From assembly GCF_000221225.1 (NCBI RefSeq), contig NW_006383034.1, positions 868,001 through 932,000 of the forward strand: a stretch of DNA of 64,000 nt, given 5' to 3'. The notes under the pieces were generated by a model. That model was given only the letters and a program-made list of their open reading frames with translations. It had not been told where the DNA came from and did no database searches. The position numbers were made by a program, and so were the translations under genes. This document shows, one piece after another, positions 21,474 through 34,300 of this stretch. Each line of letters opens with the position of its first letter. The stretch's first letter is position 1. This DNA is from Thermochaetoides thermophila DSM 1495 (lineage: Eukaryota; Ascomycota; Sordariomycetes; Sordariales; Chaetomiaceae).

Positions 21474-22484
21474 TGCTTACAAGACTGGGTAAAGACGAGA
21501 GTTGGACAGGGAGAAAAGACTGAAGGGAACTGATATGAGGCTGCCCCGCGCCACAGGGCAACTAGGTGTTGTGACGGAACTTTTGGCTTGCCACAGCCCT
21601 GGCAACCTGCGATCCGGGGAAGATTTAGTGGTTGATTCTTTGATCTCAGGGTCTCCTCACAAAGCGCTGCTCGCTGGCGGTGCGATATAGAATCCTGGGA
21701 CCTCCTGTACCTCCCCGTCTCTCTCCACACTTTCAATTGCTCTCGGCGACGGGTTCGCAGTTGATAACTGCTGCCCGCGTCTTTAAAAAATGACGTTTTG
21801 CCCGGCAACCCTCCAATGGACTTTTTTCGATTTGACTGCTGGCCTGTGCGCGCTTGTCAGGGACCCTTGTGATCATTAAAGCGGGTCCAGACATGGTAAA
21901 CACACCCGAGGAAAGCCGAATCTCGGCGCTCACTGGTCAGCCTTTTGATCCTTCTGCGCCCTATGGTGGCTTCTCGAGGCTCCAAGATGCTGGCAAACTC
22001 CACTGCTCTTACACCTTCTGGGTCCCAACATATCGGAGACGGGCAGTATCCGGATGTAGGGAAGGATACGGTCCACGGTTGTATTGTTGAGAAGATCATG
22101 ATGGGGTTGAGATGGAGCCACGTACTGGAGGTATGTAAAAGTCGCGCGAGGCAGGTTGCAACAGTTGCTCTGGATACACCCTGTTGGAGAGGGGTGAAAG
22201 GGGAACATAACAGAAGGCAGAAGTAAGCACTCATAGCACTAATGTCTGCAAAAAGAGCATGTAGAAAGTTATCTACCTTACTTCTATGATACAGCACATA
22301 CTACAGCCCTATAGGTGTACCAGCCTGTTGTTCACTTGATGAGCACAGACTATATTATTACATCCCCATGCGTATCGAGCATGATGATACTGACTATGGT
22401 CCGAGACAGTCATATGTCGTTGAGCCATCATCCCTTGGTGCCAATACACACCCATGCTCCCGACCTTATACCCTCCTTATCCCA
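21474..22484. other. Intergenic region, 1.0 kb
   Basis: Promoter of ETF-QO and the 3' flank of the hydrolase-CorA gene. No separate gene recognised. Confidence 0.55.
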
Positions 22485-25400
22485 TCATTCTCCTCGAGGC
22501 CGATGGTGACGGTTGACTTCCGGAATTTGGTGCTGCATGTTGCGCTGCTGTCGTCTGAGCATGGCCCAAAAGTCGTAAGCTTGGTCGCTGTCCCCTGACA
22601 TCCTCATCTCGTGCAACTTCCTCCTCTTTTCCTCCCTGCGCTTGCGCCTGGCCTCCTTTCTTGACTCTGGCTCCAACTTCTCCTGGTAGAAACGCTTGGT
22701 CTTCTTCCACGCCATCTTCGTGCGCTTAAACGCCACCTTGACAGTCTTCTGCACACGCCAGTTGAACGCGGCCACCAACGATAAGATGATCAGAGCAACC
22801 GAAGCTGGAAGAGATATGGCACCGATCTTCTTGAGGCTTGGGATATTCTCGTCCTGCCATTCGATCGTGTTCATGCCAAACAAGCCAGTGAAGAATGTAA
22901 GCGGCAGGAAAATGACAGTATATGTCGTGAATATCATTACCGAGAGGTTTTGGCTCGACGCAAGCTCGGCCTGGAGACGCGACCAGCGCACCTCGTCAAC
23001 CTGAGCTTGGCGCTGGACCAGTTCTAGCATTTTCTCATACTGCAGCACCAAGTCAGCAAGCCCACCCTTTGTGCGACGATGGCGGTTAGTTCAAGACACC
23101 TGTTTCCTCACTTACATCTGTTCGAGTCGCCTGAACACGCTTTTTCATCTCATCGGTAGTCTCTAGATATTCTTGGAGATACTCAAGAGCTTCGTTGAGA
23201 TACTCTTGCCCATACTTGGTCACCTCGTTGTATTTCTCGACATATTTGTTCCTCATCTCCTCGATAGCCTTCTTCTGGGTGATAAACAGGCTCTCGAGGG
23301 TATTGAGCTCGTCTTCAAGGTCCCGTAACTCAAGCAAGGCCGACGTATTCTCTCTGTTTTCACGTTCAGACCTTTCGAGCTCACGCCGGTGCCGTTTCTT
23401 AATAGCTGATGGACTTTCGCCTTCGCTGTCTGAGTCGTCGAAGTCATCTTCCTCGTTCACATCGCCGTCATCGACTTCAAGAGCGTGCATCCGGAATCGC
23501 TTCATGTAGACGGTCATCCTCTCTGACAACATGCCGATAGCCTCATCAAACAGGCGGAAGATTTCCAAATCAGGATGCGACGATCGATCGAGGAGGACCG
23601 TGACGGCGTGGAACACGATCAGAGCAGCCAGATCTAGAGCATTCTCGGTGCGCCCCGTAAGATCACCGTTAAGCTCATTGTAAACGCTGTTTCGGAGGTC
23701 GGCTTGCTGGAAGAGCGTCCCCTCAGTAGGAGATGACTCCCGGCGCGGGAAGAAAGTCATGAGGGTTTCCGGAGTGCCAGTAGTGTCGATGGACCACAAC
23801 CACAGCTGGTCCACCATGAGGACAAGGCCATCCTTCAGATCATCCTCCGGTTCAATATCGAACTCCATCCTTGACATGAGTTTACTGCGACTGCCCATGT
23901 ACTGAGAATGAAGGCCCGATTCGACGGACTTCTTATTCCTGAGCGTATCGGTGGACGGGTTGCTTGCAGACTTGGTATTTTCTAGGTCTATAGGCTCCGG
24001 ATCCTTCCTGGTAAGCTTATACAACATCTGATCGTCATCGCGAGCTTCCGTATCGCGGAGCGAGGAATGGCCAAACTGGTCAAGCGTCCGGCGGCAATTG
24101 ACCGGCGGATCGTAGCCAATGTACTCCCAGATCATCTTCAGCTCAAGGGAGCCGTGCTCGGCAAGCTCCTGTGGAACAGGCTTTGCCCTTCCGCGACGGT
24201 AGCGCTCACGGATTAGCTTCCGACGCCTAACCATGCTGCGATATGTGTCGAAGTGAAGGTAAGGGAGGTAGACAAAAAAATAGGTTGGAGTGTTTCCTTG
24301 AATCATGGGACCGGTTTGAGTACCAGAAACCCGGGGGGAAGCCGCGCGGTCTGTTGGCGAGAGGACCTTGCATGTAGCTTTCAGGAAAGCTGGTTGTGAT
24401 TCCGAATGACGATTCTGAACCAGACGGGCTTCCCAATTCTCATAATCGAAGATCCTCGAGGAATCATGTCCCATGTGCTTCTCCAGAGTACTGAACATCT
24501 CCTGTTGAGGAGAAGACGTTATTAGCCTTGATCGTTTTGTATGGTAATGGATGAGGTTGTCTTACCTTCACCCAGGCAGGATTATTGAACGGAAGATGGA
24601 TCCACATAAACTTTCTCCGTGACTATTTCGTTTTGTTAGTTGCAGCCAGATAATATCGAGGTAACCAGTAGTCCAAATCTACTGGCTGAGATTGCACATA
24701 CAGGATCTGGCCGAGAGAAGCCGGCAATGCCCATATCATGTTCTTTGACCAGTATTTCAGCACGTTGCTTATCTGTGAGAAATGCACTGAAGCCACTCGA
24801 GCCCACATCAGGGAAATCAGTCGCAAGCCGCATTCCTGTGTTAGATACAGTGCTGCTAACACTTGCTATGCTATCTGGGCTTGGGGGACGCATATGTGCG
24901 TCAGAGGGCCTCCTCCCGAAAGGCAAGCCTTCATCAGAGCCAGGAACGTGCAGAGTGGCAGCACCATGCGAGAGACCAACCAGAGCAGCTGAGATTCCTA
25001 GGCCGCTACCTTCCTTGATAAGCTTTTTCGAGGGCTGATCCTGTTCTGACCTGTCGGCCAGACGCTCTCGACTCCGGCTGCGTTTAACAGTCTTGTGGAG
25101 GCGATCTTGTAAGCATCGCTCTGGTCCCAGTTTCAAAAAGTTTCTATATGGCGATTTGGTTGTGTAAAGACGAAGAAAGGAGACAGACTCTGAACCAGGG
25201 TGTGGCGAGGAATACCGTGGAAGCGTCGTGGGGGCATCCGGGTCTTCATAAAAACCGGTGATCTCAACGTTGACGAGGTCTCTCAAGTGCAGGGGATGAT
25301 GAGGATGGGCATAGCTAAGCTCTGCTGCCTTATTCACTGCATCGGCAAAATCTTCTAGGTAGGATTCTAGGATTCCGCGATTCGCAGGCCCAAAGGTAGC

Positions 25401-26567
25401 CAGTCGAGCGTGGTCGCTCTCAACAGCATAGACGTCCTCCTGCCAGATCTGGAGCATTGCTGATTTGACTGACACAAGAGGTGCGCCGAATTGGACTTCA
25501 TCAAAGCCGGCTCCGGAGCCCGAAAGCTGAGACTCCTGAGTTTCGTAGAAGGACCATAGCCGAAGCTCACTAGCTAGGTCAACGAATCGGTCATGCAAAT
25601 CAATCAGGCCGGCATTATTGACCCGGATTTGCTGCGCGAGAGACGCGGGTAGGGCTGACTCCAAGTTGAGAAGATCCTGAATGCTCTCCTTCAGGTTTGG
25701 CATAGACATATAGCTTGACCCCCGATGGGGCGTGCCTTTGTGGTGGTATTAGCCTGGACATTCTGAAGCTTTGGTGCAGATGACAACACCGCAGGGAGAA
25801 ACTTACCAAAGAAGGCAACTCCATGGCAAAATTCCATTATTTCGAGGTACCTCTTAGACTGACTGGCGCGGACGAGGGCATTCTTGACAACCAATCCACC
25901 AATGCTGTGGGCTATGAAGAAGATAGGACGAGACGACTGCAATGTAGGATTAGCATGGCATAAGTAGGGGAACTGAATCAGGGCAAGAACGGCTCCATAC
26001 GCTTTCAGCACGCAGGCTGGTGACCTGGCGTAACAAGTCTTCGGCCAAGCTTTCCAGTGTCATGCCCTCCTTGAGTTTACCATGAGTGTAGACACACACT
26101 CGCGCAGTGTTGACGTGGCTCCGCAAGTCTTTGGTAACCCAGGGGGTGGGAATCCGGAAGGAGGCCTTAGATCCATGATCACCAGGTATACTGCTGGTGT
26201 CGCTTTCCAGCGCAGGATCATAGGTCCAGGTTTGCAACGGATCAGCACCTGGGCAAGGGACAACAATGACATCGACTCGTGTCTCGTTCGTACCGGGACC
26301 GCCAACATCGCCACTTATTTCGACAAACCCCGGACCTCCTTCGGGCCTTGACAGTGTAACTCTCGGTGCTTTCTCTGTTAAAGGGTGATTAGCCACAGTC
26401 GTTGCTTCGTCCACGTCTTGCAAGCTCTGTTCACCAGGAAAGTCCCAGGTTTCGAGCGGAGCAGACGAGAGAGTGTCGAGTTGATAGGGTGCCTTCTCAC
26501 GTTCAACCTGGGCCTCAGCGGCCATGCCCCTGTTTGGGCTGGTGTTCCGATTGTTTTGGCTCTCCAT
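22485..26567 (-). CDS. Alpha/beta-hydrolase (SERAC1/PGAP1-like) fused to a CorA-like membrane domain
   Basis: Six exons: 26001-26567, 25807-25936, 24702-25735, 24566-24622, 23116-24501 and 22485-23066. Introns are 49-79 bp and most have CTAAT/CTAAC branch sites. Lengths sum to 3756 nt, giving 1251 aa. Residues 1-95 are disordered. About 110-420 hold a lipase/esterase-like alpha/beta-hydrolase: VDVIVVPCPGADPLQTW, the nucleophile elbow AHSIGG with Ser200, then FFGTPHRGSS. A middle region carries a basic cluster (RRRKLIRERYRRGR, about 688-701) and RRTLDQF (733-739). A coiled coil at about 950-1058 leads to two membrane segments (about 1100-1120 and 1140-1159) with the CorA signature GMN at 1122-1124. 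A basic tail follows. CorA proteins are pentameric Mg2+ channels; whether this one conducts ions is unknown. Similar fusions are known from fungal genomes, mostly uncharacterised. Start chosen: first ATG in the frame. Confidence 0.85.
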
Positions 26568-28378
26568 AGCTGGCCGTTGTCCAGGTCTAGGAGGTCTTAC
26601 AACACAACAGATCCTCAAGTCTCAACACGACCACACAAACAAGGTCTGCTTAGACTCTTTGGGCTGCTGGGGGAGATGGTAAAGAAAAAGGAGCAACGCA
26701 AGGGAAGGTTCCCAGGCGCACATCTGACCGAGATGCGACGTTGCTAGTAGGCTTCTCTTAATTTCCCGCCAAGACAACCCAAGCGGCTGTGGGCGCGGGA
26801 CACGGCGGGCATGCACACGCGACCAGGCCGCGGCAGGCCGACTGCGCCCCTTGTTCCTCCAAGGCTGCAGACGAACAAATTCGACGGTTGGATGCGGGAT
26901 CATGGGGTCAGCGAGGAGGTTGGTGATCGATCATCATTGGCTCCGCTGTGAGAGCCCTGCGCCCACAACGGGGTGCGCTAGTCAGACGGACCGTTGCCAG
27001 GGAGCCAGTAGCGTCGGTAGCATTGTCGGGCAATGCTACCACATGCATCACAATTTTGAAGTCGGATCCTTCTGGACACCTCCTAACTTAGAAAGTCGGA
27101 GAACATGTAGGCGAGGTATATAGGGCTGGACCGGGCAGCATTGACAAGAAATATGTGGACATACATACGGGCAGGAAATGGAGAACGGAAGAACAGTTGT
27201 TGCAGGTTTTTGACTTGTGAGAAGAGACCACCTCATGTGTTGATAAACTGCCTATGCGATATGTCTGTACTGGGTATATTGTCCTGCCACATTGTCAATG
27301 TCCGCTCAAGCAGAGGGGCAAAACAGCAAAAGCCAAAACGGCCAGTCTCAGTGAATGCAAGGTTAATAAGATCCGCATACATATGCATGCAGCCCGAGTT
27401 GAAGCCAACAACATTAACGCGGGGAAACAGAAGGCCTTCTGGCTTATATTCAGTAAGGATTAAAGAGAGCTCTGTGTCTGGCAGGTATGTTGTGTTGCAC
27501 ATGGCCAAGTTGTAGAGACAATGGTTATGAGGCTTCAAGAATAAAGTTGCCTCTTCGGTGAGAAGGTTGGTTGACGAGGCAGGGCCATTTGGAATTGGGA
27601 GATAGAGCCTCTTCAGTTCAGAAATCCTAAATATCACATGCCCTAAAAGCCCATGAGCATTTGAAGATCCTGGCGAAGAGATGTCAGGCGTGACAAGGCA
27701 AAAGAATCTTGTATTTCTGTAGTCGTGCCTGTGATGGAGAGTGTGGTTAGTGGTGCGTGACTGCTTGGGGATTTGAAGCCTTAAAGTCATGATGGCAAGC
27801 TTTGTTGGAGATTGAGACAAGCGCAGCACATAAGTCGGGCACGCAGGTTAAGGCCTACCACGTTCACTTGTGGTATGTGCACTGTCAAGGGGGACCGCTT
27901 GGGGTCTGGGTCTTTGGCTGGTGGTCTGTGCTTACATAATCGGTGTTAAGCCTCAGGCATTCTTCTCCCTACACATCAGCCACTTGTCAGCGTGGCCACA
28001 AAGCGCCCCGCAGCAGCACGGGCCGCTGGCCACGAGCCAGAAGGCAGCGGGAGCTCCAGTGACCCATTTCTTTCCGTCAACCTCACACGGCCGAAAAAAG
28101 CACATCGATCCCCCATCCTTTACTGCCTTCTCCACGAAACGAACCATCAGTTTTCGCGATCGCTCACAAAGCCGTCTGTCCCGTCTACCTCTGCTTCCGT
28201 CTACCACTTCGCCGCGCCCAGCCCAGCCCCGGACGCGCGATACCGGCAACCCGCCATCCACCTCAAACCTACAGCCCCTCCCCTCCATCCACCCAGCGTC
28301 AAGAGTCGAGAGGAAGTGGCTCTGTCCGGCAGGGGATAGCATAACCCTTCCCATCCCTTCTCACCCACCTGGTAATCC
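26568..28378. other. Divergent intergenic region, 1.8 kb
   Basis: Upstream DNA of the hydrolase-CorA gene (-) and NOT1 (+). It contains one weak orphan ORF at 27233-27790 (listed separately). From about 27950 to 28378 the plus strand is C/T-rich with many CCATCC/CCC words, consistent with the NOT1 promoter and leader. An in-frame TAA lies two codons before the NOT1 ATG, supporting that start. Confidence 0.5.
27233..27790 (-). CDS. Possible orphan ORF, 185 codons
   Basis: I do not recognise this protein. The frame starts ATG-ACT at 27790 and encodes 185 aa with an ordinary, non-low-complexity composition (for example VIFRISELKRLYLPIPNGP and YKPEGLLFPRVNVVGF). At about 27730-27750 the minus strand reads CACTAACCACACTCTCCATCACAG, a good intron 3' end in a frame that remains open, so the true model could begin with an upstream exon. 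No membrane segment or signal peptide is obvious. It could be a lineage-specific gene, a decayed gene or chance. Codon choice appears less GC-biased than in neighbouring genes (impression, not counted). Confidence 0.25.
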   Translation of the reverse strand: MTLRLQIPKQSRTTNHTLHHRHDYRNTRFFCLVTPDISSPGSSNAHGLLGHVIFRISELKRLYLPIPNGPASSTNLLTEEATLFLKPHNHCLYNLAMCNTTYLPDTELSLILTEYKPEGLLFPRVNVVGFNSGCMHMYADLINLAFTETGRFGFCCFAPLLERTLTMWQDNIPSTDISHRQFINT

Positions 28379-31300
28379 ATGGTCCCTCCGCCCAGACCAG
28401 GAACATTCTCGCCAAACCCGACTGCACAGCCCATCTACACCGGCATCAATCACTCTCCTCATCCCTCACACGCTGGTGCGCTGAGTGCGGCTGCCAGCCC
28501 CAGTACCAGCAGCCCCACTGGGTCCAACTCCCTGACCAAGATTGCAGTCGCCCAGGTTTACCTTCTGTTGAGCACTATTAAGGAGGATAAGGACGATCCT
28601 CGGAAGTGGGAGTCGCAGATTGAGTCGCTACGGAAGGTAACGTGGTGTCCTTGCTGCATCCCATCCCTCCCTTTCTCGTCCATCGCCCTATCTGGTAGTC
28701 TCTTCATCCTATTTACTCCAGTTCGCTGCTCCCCGACCTTTCCCTTTGTTACACGTGCAGCCTTATACGCGAGCACTGGCGTCTCCAACACACCTTTTCC
28801 AGCCGCATTTTGATCCCCGCAATTGTGCAATTTCCCCCCCCCCTCCCTCCTGGTTCCATTTGCTGACATAGGCGTCCGTGATGCTCCCAGCTTATCGATG
28901 ACCACGGAATGGATGTGTACACGAGATACTTCGCGCGACTGGTGGCTTCCAATGCCGGCCAGATATTCCCCGGCCTTAACAGGCCGGTGACGAACCCAGG
29001 AAATTACCACCTCCTGGTGGCTGAGATGCAGAAGTTGTCCCACGACTTCTCGCAGGCTCGTAAAATTGCCGAATCCATTGAAACTGGCACCGAGGACATT
29101 TTCCGAGACTTTGATCTCTCCACCTTTATGGAGCACTTCCAGCTGGATGCCCTCGAGAAGACGCTTCTTGCCCTTGCGTTTAAACTAGGCAACCGACCCG
29201 ATCTGCGGGCCAGAGGTGAGCTTCGACTGTGACAGCCTGCATATGAAGTTGAGAGCTCCCGTGTCTGCTAACGCTACCTGCCTGCTTGCTAGCCGATGCC
29301 ATTCTGTCGACAAACTATCCTACCTTTGTCAACATCCTGAGCAGGGCCAACGGAAAGCATGCCGACCTCCACCCGGATTTCGTTGCCGAGCTTCTCGACC
29401 GCTTCATCCAGGTCCATCCTCCCAACTTTAATGCGGCTGCTAAGCGCGAGTTGGAACACAAGGTGCAACTCAGATACGCGCAGTCACCCGAGGCCAAGCC
29501 GCCCCCTTCGCAAGTCCTTGCTGCCCTTGACCTCATTCGCCTGCTCGCCGAAAAGCCTCCTAATGCGCTGGTTCTATACATTCACCGCACCGGACCGAAC
29601 TTCACTGCTGACGAGGAATCCTGCTATGGTTTCCTCCAGAACCGACCCCCGAACGTTCACCTCAGTGAAGAGCAGGTCTCGATGGCGCTGATGTACACAA
29701 CTATTAGCCAGACGCCGCACCACAACCCTTCCGTTCTCGTCGCTGCCCTTCGACGTATCCTTCCCAAAGACTTCAGCTGGCAAAATGTCGTCTCGTACTT
29801 CGACCACAGTGGCACTAGGGTAACTTCGGCACAATTCTTGCGCCTGTATAATGCCCTCCTACCAATTGCTCTCGAGGACGGCGACAATTTCAACATCACG
29901 CGGCTTTGGGGCGGAGAGTGGGAAAATCCCGAGACCCAGCTTTCTTTCATATGTGCCTTCGCATCCCTCAAGCCCGAGCAGTTGGATGCCAGTACCATTC
30001 CCGGTCTCAAACAGACCTTTACGATTGAGGAGTACGCCGAGGCTCCTCAGTCGGTCAAGGATACGGCGGCGTATGCTGTTAGACATCCGCTTGTTTCAGA
30101 GGCCGCTCTCTCTGCTGTTTTCAATGTCGCCCTCCACTCGACTCACGCCTCCCAGAGCACAGAGGCCAGGCGTTTGTTCCAGGATGTTGTTGTTCCGAAC
30201 CTCGCTATCTTTGTTGTGTCGGCCTTCGGAGTGCCAAAACCTTGGCCTATCATGGCGGGAGAGACTTTGGTGTCCCTGTTCGACGGCTTCCTGAGCAGGT
30301 CTGCTGAGTCGGACTTTGTGATGTACAGCCTTTGGAAACGGGATAAAGAATGGGTCAAGCAGCGGCTCATCGATGCCCATGTCCTCAAGCCCATCTGTCT
30401 GCCCTTAATATTCGATCACGCAGTCAGGCAGGGCTGGCTCGATGAGCTTGTCTACCTCCCTAATGGCTTCGGTCTTGACCTCACAGCCCTTGCGCATGCC
30501 GAAGGCTATCTGGACTTACAAGAATGGGCACGGAGAAATGCCGACCGCAGCAACGAAATGGCACGAACCCTTCTCCAGTTTTTAATGATCAAAGCGAACT
30601 TCGAACTAAACTACCAGCGTCCTCCTGAGGGCCAGCCTCCTGTCAAAGCCAGCACGCCCCTTCAAGTTAAGACGGTCCACGCCTTGCTCCAGATCCTGGA
30701 AGAGTGGCTACCGAAGACGCCGGTCCCTGAATTGATCATAGTCCAAAGGACCTGTATCACTATGTATCCTCGCCTCATCAACTACGGAGAAGGCTTTGAC
30801 GACATCATCGATGCCAACGGGCGAGACGGCAATGCACTTCCCCCGGCTGCTAACGCCAAGATGGAAGAGCACTATAAAAAGATGTATAGCGATGAGATCC
30901 AAGTCCGCGACGTCGTCCAGATTCTGGAGCGGTATAAGCGTTCGCGCGATCCTCTTGACCAGGATATCTTCGCTTGCATGATTCATGGTTTATTCGACGA
31001 ATATGCACACTACGTCGACTATCCGCTCGAGGCTCTGGCTACCACGGCCGTTCTCTTCGGTGGCATCATCTCGCACCGACTAATTTCCGACCTGCCGCTC
31101 CAGATCGGGTTAGGGATGATCCTCGAGGCCGTTCGTGATCATCATCCCGATGAGCCCATGTTCAAGTTTGGCTTGCAAGCGCTCATGCAGCTCTTTGGTC
31201 GTTTGCGGGAGTGGCCCGGCTTCTGCCAGCAGCTTCTCCAGGTTCCTGGCCTTCAGGGGACAGAAGCCTGGAAAAAGGCGGAGGAAGTTGTTCGCGAACA

Positions 31301-34300
31301 CGAAGAGGAGCTGGCACGTCAGCGCAACGGTGCTGGTATTGCTCATTCTGGCGGAGCTGGGAATGATAATAAGCTAGCTAATGGTAACGCGGATGATGGA
31401 ACTGGATCGGAACAGCATTATCCTCCATTCGCCTCGGTCAACGTCGACCCTCCCCCGCCTGGTGTTGTCTATGAGGATCCCAGCGAAGAGGTGCAGGGCA
31501 AGGTCCAATTCGTTCTCAACAACCTTACCGACAAGACCATGAAGTCCTCTTCTAAGGAGCTCAAGGGAATGCTGGAATCAAAGCACTATCAATGGTTCTC
31601 CATGCACTTGGTCGAGGAACGCGCCAAAATGCAACCGAACTATCACAACGTTTATATTGAGCTCGTGAAGCAGTTCGAGGACAAGAAGCTATGGGCTGAA
31701 GTTTTGAGACAAACGTTTGTCAGCGTCCAGCGCATGTTGAACTCAGAATCAACTATGCAGAACTCGACTGAGAGAAATCATCTCAAGAACCTGGCTGGCT
31801 GGCTCGGACTCTTGACCCTTGCCCGTGACAAACCTATCAAGCACAAGAACATTGCCTTCAAACAACTGCTCATCGAGGCGCACGATACGAAGCGTCTGGT
31901 TGTCGTCATCCCATTCGTTTGCAAGGTTCTCATCGCCGGCGCAAACTCGAACGTTTTTAAGCCTCCCAATCCTTGGTTGATGGACATCATCCACCTCTTA
32001 ATTGAACTTTATCACAACGCAAGCCTCAAGCTTAATCTAAAGTTCGAGATTGAGGTCCTTTGCAAGGGTCTGAATCTAGACCACAATACCATTGAGCCAT
32101 CGGGTGAGATTCTCAACAGGCCTCCTGCCGAAGAAGTTAGCGGCGACATGCTGCATCCTGAGGGCCTCGAGAACTTCGAGAACCTGTCGTTGAATGGCAT
32201 GCCGGGTGTTAATACAACCCTTGCATCTCATCCTGCAATCACCATTCCCGACTTGGGCCCTAGCCTGACAATCCCTCAAACTGAGGTCGTCAATACTGCC
32301 AAGCTGCACGAGATCGTCCGCCAGGCTCTGACGCGCGCCCTCCAAGACATCATCCAGCCAGTCGTCGACCGTTCTGTCACGATTGCGGCAATCTCGACAC
32401 ACCAAATGATTCGAAAGGACTTCGCTACGGAACCGGATGAGAACCGAGTGCGCACAGCCGCTATCAACATGGTGAAGTCGACTGCAGGGAGCTTGGCATT
32501 GGTTACGTCCAAAGAGCCACTGCGGGCCAACTTTGCCAACTATTTGCGGAATCTCTCGGCCGAGCTTCCTCAGGGGCTGCCTGAGGGCATTATTATGCTC
32601 TGCGTCAATTCTAACCTTGACTTGGCTTCAAGCGTGATTGAAAAGTCTGCCGAAGAGCGCGCCGTCCCAGAGATCGAGGAGATGCTCGAGCCTGAGCTAG
32701 AAGCTAGACGTCGCCACCGTCTCACCCGCCCGAACGAGCCGTACATTGATCACGGCCTAAGCCGCTGGGCGATGACAATCCCCCATCCCTACAAGCTTCA
32801 GCCTAGCCTGCACGGTCTGAATGCCGAGCAAATGGCGATATACGATGACTTCGCGCGTGGGACAAGGATGAACACTGCCGGTACTGTTCCTGCCCATGTC
32901 TCGACCGCATCGGATACCCGGTCGATCGCGAATGAAGCCTTGAGCGATCAGTACAGTGGAGTCAGCACTATGCCGACTCCCGCCGAGACACCGGCCATGC
33001 CTCATCTTGGTGCACAGATGCAACACTATCCTCAAGCGCATATGGGCCTGTCTAACGGGCGACCGACAGGCCTCAACCAAATCGATTCCAGGGCTGTTGC
33101 CGAGCGGATCAACAAGTACCTGGAGCAGTTGACTGCTGCCGCCACCAGCGCTACGGAGGAGCATTTCAACGAGCTTCCTAGGCCTCACGCTGTCCTGGAT
33201 ATCATCGATGCGCTGATCCAACTAATTATTAAGGCTCAGCAAACCTCCGAGGAGTTTGCTATTTATGCCCTGCAGCAGATTTCACAGCTCCTCTTCCGCC
33301 AGCCCGAGGGCACGCTCCTGCTGGAGAGCTTGGTCCATGTCCTTGAGACGATCCGCAAGATTGCAGGTCCCCAGGTCAGCGAGCAAGTCCGCCAGTTGTT
33401 CCATCAGCAACCCGGTCACCTGTTCTTGAGCCTTTCTCTCATCGCTGCACTGCTTGGCACCGATCTTCTTGATTGGAAGAACATCGATATGGCCATGGCA
33501 AAGGCACTAGAACAGCGCAAGGAGGGTTCTATCGATTTTCTCGAGCAGCTGATGGATCTCGTGCTTCTGAACGATACTCCGCTGGCGCTCTTCACGGACT
33601 TTGTTCGGAGCTTGGAGGCAGCATGGGCATGGATTGTGGAGGATCCTGACCTACCTGCCGCACAGCGGTTCAAGGCCAAGGTGCGGGCTCAACTCCCCGA
33701 GCCTCCCGCAGCGAATTTGTCGAAGGAAGAGCATGCAGCCCACCTGCTTGAACAGATGGAATATGTGTTCGATGAGTGGATTCATCTCTGCAACAACCCT
33801 CATGCCACCGAACGGGCTGCCATGATCTTTGTGCACCAACTGCATTCGGTTCAGCTGGTCACCAATCGTGACGAGTTCTTGCTCTTCCTCCGTCATGCCT
33901 TGGACAAGTCGGTGGAGCGGTTCGAACAAGGCATTCATTCCGGTGCTAGCATTGCGGAAAGCTTCCAAGCTGTTGAGGCCCTGGTCAAGCTCATCATCAT
34001 TTTCGTCAAGTCCCACCAAGACAGCGAGGATAAGGACCCGTCTGCTGCCGTGGCCTTCATGGATTCGATTCTTGCCTTGGGCGTTTTGGTCGCCAACAGC
34101 CACCACGTCAAGCGCGGCGAAAACTTCAATCAGCGCGTTTTCTACCGCTTTTTCGCCCTCCTACTCCATGAGGTGGGACTACTGGCTGGGCATTTCTCCA
34201 AGTCCCACTACGAGCAGATCATCCTCAACTTCGCCGCTCGGCTCTTCGACATGCGGCCAAACCTCCTTCCCGGGTTCGCCTGCGCCTGGGCTGGTCTTGT

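Noticed and set aside
11429..26567. A possible metabolic gene cluster linking the FAD oxidase, ETF-QO and the hydrolase.
   Set aside because: They are separated by TBP and large gaps, lie on different strands, and ETF-QO and TBP are universal housekeeping genes.
27870..28484. A 204-codon plus-strand frame overlapping the NOT1 start.
   Set aside because: It starts with GTG and overlaps the NOT1 leader and first exon in another frame. Composition reflects the C/T-rich promoter.
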